Origin: an uncultured Legionellales bacterium | GTDB lineage: Bacteria > Pseudomonadota > Gammaproteobacteria > UBA1113 | Direction: 5' to 3' | Length of the DNA stretch: 6,857 bases | NCBI GenBank assembly: GCA_945956945.1 | Contig: CAMFJO010000043.1 | Coordinates: forward strand, 1-6,857 | Shown here: piece after piece, positions 1 to 5,569 of the stretch | How positions within the stretch are numbered: position 1 is the stretch's first letter | How the letters are laid out: each line of letters starts with the position of its first letter | Position numbers and translations under genes: made by a program | Notes under the pieces: model-generated | Told to the model about the DNA's origin: nothing | The model's input: only the letters and a program-made list of their open reading frames with translations | Databases searched by the model: none

Positions 1-720
1 CTAATCACACCGCATTTCCACCACGAAGCGCAGCAATTGTCCGATTCTTTACAATTACCGCTACACCCTGAAAAATCCCCTCTGATAGATTTTTACCTTT
101 ACTACACTGAAACGGGCCTGCATTTAATCAGCACGCAGTTAAATCTAGGGCCATTGCATTTGGATTTTAATCAAGGCGTGTTAGGGCGACGTTTGCAAAG
201 CGCTTCTATTCGCAAAGAGCCTTTGGCGCGCGCTATCGGCTTGCATAAGAAAACCGAACTCCATATTTGCGATGCGACTGCGGGTATTGGCAGAGAAGGG
301 TGTCTGTTAGCCGCTTTAGGCGCTAAGGTCACTCTGGTAGAGCGATCGCCTATTATGGTGGCTTTATTGAAAGATGCTTTGCAGCGCTGTCATGCTCCCT
401 GGCGCGAGCAGGTTAATTTGGTGGCGGCGGATAGCCGTGATTTTTTAAGAGAATCCTCTCATCCCTCTTTTGATGTCATTTATCTGGATCCCATGTTTGA
501 AGCCAAAAGCCACAAGGCACGGGTTAAAAAAGAAATGCAATATCTACAAGCCTTAATGGGACCGCAAGAAGATGCGGATGCCTTATTAGAAGCAGCACTG
601 GCTTTAAACCCTTGGCGGATAGTGGTCAAAAGACCGCTTAAAGCACCCTCTTTGTTAGCGAAAAAACCGGATTTTTGCCTAACTTTAGCTGCCTATCGGT
701 TTGACGTGTATACCGTTTAG
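1..720 (+). CDS. rsmJ: 16S rRNA (guanine1516-N2)-methyltransferase RsmJ, 5'-truncated by the window edge
   Basis: RsmJ uses S-adenosylmethionine to methylate N2 of G1516 in 16S rRNA of the small ribosomal subunit, in the cytoplasm. The frame is open from the first base of the window to a TAG stop at 718-720. A TTG at position 37 could start it, but E. coli RsmJ has about 45 residues before the matching region and the reading frame has no stop upstream, so I treat the start as lying outside the window. Visible motifs are the SAM-binding loop DATAGIGREG (from base 271), the acidic end of the next strand in VTLVERSP, the family-specific catalytic motif YLDPMF (from base 481), then KKEMQYLQALMGP and VVKRPLKAP, and a RFDVY ending. 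All match the RsmJ family in order. The product follows from the motifs; the exact N-terminus cannot be seen. No clear terminator follows the stop, so some read-through into the pilin operon is possible. Confidence 0.93.
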   Translation, partial: LITPHFHHEAQQLSDSLQLPLHPEKSPLIDFYLYYTETGLHLISTQLNLGPLHLDFNQGVLGRRLQSASIRKEPLARAIGLHKKTELHICDATAGIGREGCLLAALGAKVTLVERSPIMVALLKDALQRCHAPWREQVNLVAADSRDFLRESSHPSFDVIYLDPMFEAKSHKARVKKEMQYLQALMGPQEDADALLEAALALNPWRIVVKRPLKAPSLLAKKPDFCLTLAAYRFDVYTV

Positions 721-753
721 GATTTATTAGAATCATAGCGTTTACTCCCCACA

Positions 754-782
754 TTGACAGTCATCTTTGCTCATGATATTGT
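754..782 (+). promoter_or_regulatory. Near-consensus sigma70 promoter for the pilin-like operon
   Basis: A perfect -35 hexamer TTGACA (754-759) is followed by a 17-bp spacer and a -10 hexamer TATTGT (777-782) that matches TATAAT at four of six positions. A TG dinucleotide at 774-775, one base before the -10, gives an extended -10 element. The predicted transcription start is near 788-790, about 25 bases before the ATG at 814. It lies between the rsmJ stop and the first pilin-like gene, so it should drive the four-gene operon. I saw no clear operator in the short leader. Confidence 0.65.
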
Positions 783-800
783 TTTTTGCACAATATGTTC

Positions 801-806
801 AGAGGA
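801..806 (+). promoter_or_regulatory. Ribosome binding site fixing the start of the first pilin-like gene at 814
   Basis: AGAGGA lies 7 bases before the ATG at 814. The same frame is open further upstream to a TTG at 754, but that TTG is part of the -35 box, has no Shine-Dalgarno sequence and would put 20 extra residues before a normal prepilin leader. This site therefore decides the start. Confidence 0.7.
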
Positions 807-813
807 TTGTGTT

Positions 814-1923
814 ATGTCGCTAAGACGTACGCTAAAAGGAGTGACGCTAATCGAAATGTTGCTCTCACTGGTTATTGCCAGCCTGATTCTGAGCTATTTC
901 ATTTCCCAACAATTACAATCTCTACACCAACAATTAGTCGATAAAACGGTAGCGCAAATGAATTTTTTAGCTTTAAGCGCACGTAATTATTATCTGAACC
1001 AGCAAGCCCTTTATCCTTCCAGCTCTAATATAAGCCATTGGCCGCAAACCCTTAAGGCTCTGAGCGATGCCGGTTCTATACCTGCTGACGCTCTGTGTTC
1101 GTCTTGGCCTGCCAGCAGCAATGCAAGTACTAATGTGGCTAGCAATAAAAATGCTGATTGCTTAAACAACCAAAAACAGATTGCGCATCAGGAATACGCT
1201 ATTTTCCCAGCCAACAGTTCGGGATCCTACAATACAGCCCTGAATGGCATTCAAGCACATCCATGGACTGCATCTCAGCAATTTACCAGCAGTGGTGGTA
1301 ATTTTTGGGGGATTAGTTTGGAACTACCCACTTTGCAAGCCGCGCGAGAAATTCAAAAACGTTTGCCTTTTGCCACTTTATGTTCTCCATCCAATCTAAG
1401 TGCGCAATTGACTAACAACGCACCTTGTATAGAAAGTAACACGGTAACTATGCTAGTCCCTAGGCCAGCAAAATGGTTTAATAGTACTCAATACGCTAAG
1501 GATGGTTTGATTCAAAGCATGGGGACTGCGGCAGTGTGTGGCGATCCCAATCATGGATGTAATACGAATGGAAATAAGCCCTACGCTACCATCTTTAAAC
1601 CCATGAGCTGCGGTACTAACCCAAGTGGCCAAAGTTTAACGCCGGTTTTATTTGTTTATCCTTTTGACTATGAATTATGCTTAGACAACAAAAGTACAAC
1701 TTGTTCTGCTCAAACCGCCTTTGCGGGCATGAATCTGGGTGTCAAGGATGTGGGCAATGCGTGGCAGGTTTACGGTGGTGAACTTGACAACAATGGGAAT
1801 ATGACCAGTAATCACTTTTTTACTATAGCCGTTGCTTATTTTACGGTATGTGAGCCCTATGGCAACAATACCTGGGACATCACAACTGCCCCCACTTCCT
1901 ACAGGGGAGGAAATTTGCAGTGA
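814..1923 (+). CDS. Type IV pilin-like / pseudopilin-like protein 1 with large exported domain
   Basis: This is a 369-residue prepilin-like protein of unknown specific role. It has a 9-residue basic leader (MSLRRTLKG), then the prepilin peptidase site G|VTLIE with Glu at mature +5, and a hydrophobic helix to about residue 31. An amphipathic helix follows (about 32-62), as in pilin N-domains. The exported part is rich in Ser, Asn and Thr and has ten cysteines (95, 116, 190, 205, 242, 249, 266, 289, 297, 346), fitting disulfides. Two sections resemble the next two genes: WGISLELPTLQAAREIQKRL near 165-184, and a C-terminal domain starting near SCGTNPSGQSLTP (265-277) and ending in a strand with VCEP (345-348). 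At 369 aa it is much longer than usual minor pilins (about 130-200), more like type IVb PilV-type or adhesin-bearing pilins. It is first in the operon and overlaps the next gene by 4 bp. The prepilin class is secure; the function is not. Confidence 0.85.
   Translation: MSLRRTLKGVTLIEMLLSLVIASLILSYFISQQLQSLHQQLVDKTVAQMNFLALSARNYYLNQQALYPSSSNISHWPQTLKALSDAGSIPADALCSSWPASSNASTNVASNKNADCLNNQKQIAHQEYAIFPANSSGSYNTALNGIQAHPWTASQQFTSSGGNFWGISLELPTLQAAREIQKRLPFATLCSPSNLSAQLTNNAPCIESNTVTMLVPRPAKWFNSTQYAKDGLIQSMGTAAVCGDPNHGCNTNGNKPYATIFKPMSCGTNPSGQSLTPVLFVYPFDYELCLDNKSTTCSAQTAFAGMNLGVKDVGNAWQVYGGELDNNGNMTSNHFFTIAVAYFTVCEPYGNNTWDITTAPTSYRGGNLQ
1903..1910 (+). promoter_or_regulatory. Strong ribosome binding site for the GTG start at 1920
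   Basis: AGGGGAGG lies 9 bases before GTG at 1920, inside the end of the preceding gene. It supports a non-ATG start that overlaps the upstream stop in a GTGA arrangement (1920-1923), which suggests translational coupling of the first two pilin-like genes. Confidence 0.7.
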
Positions 1924-3128
1924 AACCAGTCAGAAATAGAGGCCTTAGCTTACTGGAAGTTTTACTCAGTCTCGTTCTCTTAATAGGTTTAGTGCTTATT
2001 CTTGTGGTGTATACGCAAAAACTCGATCAACGAAAAACCATCTCGATCGCCAAACAAGAAATAAATGCGATACTAAATGCCGCCGTACAGTATAAAATGG
2101 CATATTCTCAATGGCCAAGCAATCTGAACCAACTATTACCACTCCTGAGCACAGCTAAAATCAGCTCTTCATTTTGCTCTCCGTGGCAATCCGGCCTAGG
2201 ATGCGCGATTTATTCCGTCACTTTCCCCGTAAATAACCCTTATTTTGGCGTACAAGTAACCACCCCGAGTGTAACCATTGCGCAGAATTTAGAAAGCGCT
2301 TTGCCCACCGCCTATATTTCAGGTACCACTATTATTGCTTATACCACAGCCGCTACGGCTTCAATCAAAACGCAGGTACCAACGGGGTTTTTATACGCAA
2401 GCCCTGCCAGTTCCACTCTCTATTATAATTCTTCTGTCAATGATAACTGTGCTATGAGCAATCCGGAAATTGCCGACAAAAACTGGAACTGGGCGAGAAA
2501 AAATTCGGGAAAGGGAAATATAATCAACCCCTATTGTTCCATTTTTTTTGAGCAACAGCCTCCGGCAGGCAGTTCCACGGGACCTTATGGGTTTGTGCTC
2601 CCTTCAAGTCCTTCCTCGAATTTTACAAAATATACAATTACGAATCAACATATATCCTATGCGCCCCTGCAAGGAACCACGAGCGTTTTTATAGATGCTA
2701 TTAACGGTGGTTACGATGCGCCGACGCTCAATCAATTCTCGCAGCCGCAGAATATTCCCAGTTGTCCTTCTGGTAGCAGTCCAACCCTTCTTTTCCTCCC
2801 TACATCGGCTCTTTTCATAGACTCATCCGGGGGCGGCGTTTTTAGCGCCTGGAATTTTTCTTCTTTCTCCGCGCATATATCAGTGCGCCCGGGGGCGGGC
2901 CCCAAAAACGCGGTCTTAATGGGCTGTATCAACTCGAGAATTTCTAATTATGTTTTTCCCATGTCCGGAGGAGTGCAAATGGCTCAAGTGGACGTTTCTT
3001 CGGTGAGTGACATTGTTTGCATTCCTGACATCCAGTTGTCTCATTGGCCTGATCACAATCAAGCAGATCCTGGCAATGGCAATGGTTATGTTTGTCCCGT
3101 TTCTCTCGGCAGTATTCTAACACAATAA
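1920..3128 (+). CDS. Type IV pilin-like / pseudopilin-like protein 2 with large exported domain
   Basis: This is a 402-residue prepilin-like protein starting at GTG. Its 8-residue leader (MKPVRNRG) carries three basic residues, followed by the cleavage site G|LSLLE with Glu at mature +5 and a hydrophobic helix to about residue 31. The helix region continues through the TQKLDQRKT stretch to about residue 62. Next comes a Leu-rich stretch ending in FCSPWQSGLGC (85-95), then YFGVQVTTPSVTIAQNLESA (108-127), which resembles the first gene's 164-184 region. A C-terminal domain begins near SCPSGSSPTLLFLP (281-294) and ends with a strand around IVCIPD (365-370). There are eight cysteines (86, 95, 177, 206, 282, 336, 367, 392). 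An eight-T run at 2542-2549 encodes part of residues 208-210. It is cotranscribed with its neighbours. An extracellular minor pilin or adhesin is inferred; no characterised homologue is recognised. Confidence 0.84.
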   Translation: MKPVRNRGLSLLEVLLSLVLLIGLVLILVVYTQKLDQRKTISIAKQEINAILNAAVQYKMAYSQWPSNLNQLLPLLSTAKISSSFCSPWQSGLGCAIYSVTFPVNNPYFGVQVTTPSVTIAQNLESALPTAYISGTTIIAYTTAATASIKTQVPTGFLYASPASSTLYYNSSVNDNCAMSNPEIADKNWNWARKNSGKGNIINPYCSIFFEQQPPAGSSTGPYGFVLPSSPSSNFTKYTITNQHISYAPLQGTTSVFIDAINGGYDAPTLNQFSQPQNIPSCPSGSSPTLLFLPTSALFIDSSGGGVFSAWNFSSFSAHISVRPGAGPKNAVLMGCINSRISNYVFPMSGGVQMAQVDVSSVSDIVCIPDIQLSHWPDHNQADPGNGNGYVCPVSLGSILTQ

Positions 3129-3130
3129 GG
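3126..3130 (+). promoter_or_regulatory. Ribosome binding site shared by two candidate ATG starts
   Basis: TAAGG overlaps the TAA stop of the preceding gene (3126-3128). It lies 9 bases before the ATG at 3140 and only 3 bases before the ATG at 3134. The spacing favours 3140. The frame is also open back to a TTG at 3092, which has no support. Confidence 0.55.
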
Positions 3131-3139
3131 TATATGAGG

Positions 3140-4279
3140 ATGGTATGTTATTTTCATAAAGTGCCTATAACACCGCAAAAAGGTTATGTCTTTTTACTAC
3201 TGATGCTCATTCTCGGCAGCTTGGGTCTATTTCTTAATTATCAGTTATCGGTTAGAGCCATTCGCACACAGGCATGGGAGATACAAAAAACAGCTACTGA
3301 AATGGGTTATTGGCTTGACATAGAGCGCAATTATCTTCAAGATAATGATACCGTTATTCCCTCTGCTATTAGTTTAACTCTGTTACAACAGCAGTATTTC
3401 CTGCCCTACGGTCTCGCAGAAAAAAATGCATTTTCTCTTGGCACCCCTGTTTCTGAATTTTTATGCTCTGCATTGCCCGGAATAAGCCCAGAGGATGGCA
3501 ACCTCACCTTAAGTGGAACCAGTGTCACCACCACCTGTAACAATCCTTCTTGTGCACTAAATAACCTCTATTATTCTTGCGGAATTACCCCAACTAGAGC
3601 ACAGTATTATACTAATACCAATTATATTGATCTTAGTCCTACCGCGGTAGGTTTAGGTCTCATTGTCCGTGCGCCCAAAACCACTGCTCAATCCCTGGGA
3701 GATAATAGCACGGCGCGCAATTTAATCGCTTTACTGCCCACATCTAATGCCAATATTTATACCACTGGTTCTACGACAGTGAATGGTATCGGCATCGGGT
3801 CTTATATCCTAACAACCACAGGTACAACGATTCTTGCTAATAACAGCTATAATAAAATAATCGATATGGGGTTAGTGCAAACGAGCAAACCTGGAAGTCC
3901 CGACAAGAACTGTACCGGTTGGAATGGCGGAGTAAAAAGTGGATCAGGATATCTCAATGGAGATAAAACAGGGAAGAGCAAGTTTAACTATGAACCACCT
4001 ACTTGCATCAGAATTACGCCTGGAAGCCATCCAAATTGTAAATCATTTGACGTACTATATGCTATGTTTAGAGGCCATACGGATGCCAATAGTACCAACA
4101 GTGGGCAAGTTGGCTACGATATTAGGGATACCGTTGTGAGAAAAAACGGTTCCTCCTTTATAGATGTTTATTTAACGCTGGACTCTGAGAATCGCGGTGC
4201 AGATTCTGGGTATCAGGTAACCCGGACAGATCATAAAGACAGTTGGTTGATTTATCTTGTTCGTTGCCGCCAACCTTAA
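3140..4279 (+). CDS. Pilin-like protein 3 lacking Glu+5 (GspK/PilX-like N-terminus), large exported domain
   Basis: This is a 379-residue protein that begins 11 bases after the preceding stop. A start at 3134 would add two residues. After a 15-residue leader ending in TPQKG comes a hydrophobic helix (about 16-33), giving a pilin-like site G|YVFLL in which position +5 is Leu, not Glu. GspK of type II secretion is the known pseudopilin that lacks Glu+5 and sits at the fibre tip, so a tip role is a reasonable inference. The helix continues through a stretch with RAIRTQAWEIQKTATEMG (39-56). The exported region has eight cysteines (109, 133, 138, 147, 258, 289, 300, 376), a VGLGLIVRAPKTTAQSL section (170-186) like that of its two upstream neighbours, and a last strand ending WLIYLVRC (369-376) near the C-terminus. 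It is Thr/Ser/Asn-rich. Membership of the pilin-like set rests on the N-terminus and operon context, so it is less certain than for the others. Confidence 0.75.
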   Translation: MVCYFHKVPITPQKGYVFLLLMLILGSLGLFLNYQLSVRAIRTQAWEIQKTATEMGYWLDIERNYLQDNDTVIPSAISLTLLQQQYFLPYGLAEKNAFSLGTPVSEFLCSALPGISPEDGNLTLSGTSVTTTCNNPSCALNNLYYSCGITPTRAQYYTNTNYIDLSPTAVGLGLIVRAPKTTAQSLGDNSTARNLIALLPTSNANIYTTGSTTVNGIGIGSYILTTTGTTILANNSYNKIIDMGLVQTSKPGSPDKNCTGWNGGVKSGSGYLNGDKTGKSKFNYEPPTCIRITPGSHPNCKSFDVLYAMFRGHTDANSTNSGQVGYDIRDTVVRKNGSSFIDVYLTLDSENRGADSGYQVTRTDHKDSWLIYLVRCRQP

Positions 4280-4283
4280 TTCT

Positions 4284-4289
4284 TAAGGA
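4284..4289 (+). promoter_or_regulatory. Ribosome binding site supporting the TTG start at 4298
   Basis: TAAGGA lies 8 bases before TTG at 4298. No ATG or GTG in this frame lies between the site and the prepilin cleavage motif, so this site makes the TTG start convincing. Confidence 0.65.
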
Positions 4290-4297
4290 ATATTATT

Positions 4298-5023
4298 TTG
4301 ATTAACCTTCGTACCTTATCACTCCGAACGCGTAGCCTAAGCGAGGGCATTACGCTATTAGAGTCTATGTTAGTAGTTGTCATTCTCCTTGCAGTTTTGC
4401 TGCTTAGCGTACAACAATATAGAGCAATTGTTTTTGAGCGCGAGGCGGCAGAAATCCAGAATAGCCTTAGGATCTTGAATCAAGCCCTAGAACAATACTA
4501 TGCAAGTAATTGTTATACCTTTCTGAAACAATATAAATCCTATCCTATAAACCCTTATAGCAATACAACGCCCATTACCTCTGCGTCTTTAACCTTAAAT
4601 CAATATGTTGCAACACCCGCAATCATTAATAACCCTTTTAATCCGCAAGTAAAGGGTTTAAGCGCTTATAGCTACACAATAAACACCAGTTCAGATTTTC
4701 CCACTATAGAGATTAGCACTACTTTTCCACCCTCATTTTCTTTGAACGAGCTCACAGTATTAGCGGGTTTATTAAAACCTAATGTTATGAATCAAAAAAC
4801 TAAAAGTTTGACGTGGAGTACCGCCCCCAATAACACCCAGCTTACTCCAGCGCCCGCAACGCCTGCACTTAGCTATATCGACACCTTGTCCATGCAACTT
4901 TCATCATCGAGTACTGCATACACTGCGACCTGTGCTTACTGGCAAAATCCAAAAAACCGGTGCACTATAACGGGGGCAAATACAGGCACTAATAATCGTT
5001 GTGATTATCAAAATAAACCCTAA
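4298..5023 (+). CDS. Type IV pilin-like / pseudopilin-like protein 4, the smallest of the set
   Basis: This is a 241-residue prepilin-like protein with a TTG start, 18 bases after the preceding stop. Its leader is long (17 residues, basic at R5, R10 and R12) and ends SEG, giving the cleavage site G|ITLLE with Glu at mature +5. A hydrophobic helix to about residue 37 is followed by the classical amphipathic pilin helix, with EREAAEIQNSLRILNQALEQ at 47-66. The exported part is Ser/Thr/Pro/Asn-rich with four cysteines (72, 212, 222, 235), the last three clustered near the C-terminus, where a disulfide loop is plausible. It lacks the extra C-terminal domain of the three upstream proteins. It could be the most abundant subunit of the set or an adaptor between the fibre and the larger proteins; both are guesses. 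It is last in the operon, with its stop inside a weak hairpin. Confidence 0.84.
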   Translation: MINLRTLSLRTRSLSEGITLLESMLVVVILLAVLLLSVQQYRAIVFEREAAEIQNSLRILNQALEQYYASNCYTFLKQYKSYPINPYSNTTPITSASLTLNQYVATPAIINNPFNPQVKGLSAYSYTINTSSDFPTIEISTTFPPSFSLNELTVLAGLLKPNVMNQKTKSLTWSTAPNNTQLTPAPATPALSYIDTLSMQLSSSSTAYTATCAYWQNPKNRCTITGANTGTNNRCDYQNKP

Positions 5024-5035
5024 GGGGTTGTTTCT
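5016..5035. terminator. Possible weak two-way terminator between converging operons
   Basis: AACCC (5016-5020) and GGGTT (5025-5029) can form a 5-bp stem with a 4-base loop. On the + strand it is followed by GTTTCTAT. On the - strand the same hairpin is followed by TATTTT. It spans the stop codon of the last pilin-like gene and lies where both operons should end. The stem is short and the T tracts are broken, so this is only a candidate. Confidence 0.3.
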
Positions 5036-5080
5036 ATATCGACAGGAAATATAATGTTTCAGCGCTTGAGCAAAACAATC

Positions 5081-5569
5081 TCAGCTCACCCACTCATAAG
5101 AACCGCATTGTCCAGGCGCAGAGCATACTTTAATAACCATGCGCTGAATACCATATCGCTCTAAATCTTCTGTGTCCTGGCTTAATCTATCGATAAACCA
5201 GCGCGATAATTCTTCTACCGTGATGTTGCGTAAGGGTAAGCGTTTCACATCTTTTTTTAAGAAAGGAATTTTTTCCTGATCAAAATAAGCGTATAAATAG
5301 TCCCCTTCTTCTTCTAAACGCAAATGAGGGGAGTTGTCTGCGATCAGGGTATATTGGCTTAATTCATCACATAACAAACGTATTTTTTGTTTGTATAAGG
5401 CATAATCGAAAGTCATGCCATTGTCATCAACCTTAGCTGTAAGGCTTGCAAAGACACTAAAATTATGGCCGTGCAAGCGTTCTCGATGCTTGGCGGAATA
5501 AATAGTAAAATGCGCTGCATCAAACCCCATATATTCTTTATTTAATTCTATGACGGTATAAGTACTCAT
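5081..5569 (-). CDS. 6-pyruvoyl-tetrahydropterin synthase / QueD family protein with ExxHGH motif
   Basis: This is a 162-residue T-fold protein of the PTPS/QueD family. These zinc enzymes act on dihydroneopterin triphosphate in queuosine, biopterin or folate pathways. The three zinc-binding histidines are visible: H20 in FDAAH, and H33 and H35 in LHGH. QueD has CxxxHGH with a catalytic Cys; here that position is Arg29, followed by Glu30, giving E-R-L-H-G-H. ExxHGH is the signature of PTPS-III, a subgroup known to replace FolB (dihydroneopterin aldolase) in folate synthesis. By eye, the QueD Asp-His pair (LDHH) corresponds to LSQY here, and the late pterin-binding Glu is not evident around VIKVCSAPGQ. 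At 162 aa it exceeds E. coli QueD (about 120), with an insert before LPLRNITVEELSRW. ATG at 5567-5569 has AGGA 6 bases upstream and overlaps the rpiA stop by 4 bp. The fold is secure; QueD activity is doubtful. Confidence 0.85.
   Translation of the reverse strand: MSTYTVIELNKEYMGFDAAHFTIYSAKHRERLHGHNFSVFASLTAKVDDNGMTFDYALYKQKIRLLCDELSQYTLIADNSPHLRLEEEGDYLYAYFDQEKIPFLKKDVKRLPLRNITVEELSRWFIDRLSQDTEDLERYGIQRMVIKVCSAPGQCGSYEWVS

Noticed and set aside
754..813. 20-residue N-terminal extension of the first pilin-like gene from TTG at 754
   Set aside because: The TTG is part of a perfect -35 box, has no ribosome binding site, and the ATG at 814 gives a normal prepilin leader.
2827..2898. Two copies of the 10-base string CCGGGGGCGG (2827-2836 and 2889-2898) in an unusually GC-rich patch
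   Set aside because: Both lie in coding sequence, in different codon contexts, and are too short and too few to call a repeat family, attachment site or recombination site.
2732..2932. 66-codon - strand frame within pilin-like gene 2
   Set aside because: It lies opposite a gene with a strong prepilin N-terminus and shows no recognisable protein features.
3939..4139. 66-codon + strand frame within pilin-like gene 3
   Set aside because: It is an alternative frame fully inside a longer supported gene, with no convincing ribosome binding site or protein motif.
5054..5164. 36-codon + strand frame after the pilin operon, ATG at 5054 with AGGA 6 bases upstream
   Set aside because: Most of it lies antisense to the conserved PTPS-fold gene, it is short, and its product resembles nothing I recognise. 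The ribosome binding site alone is not enough.
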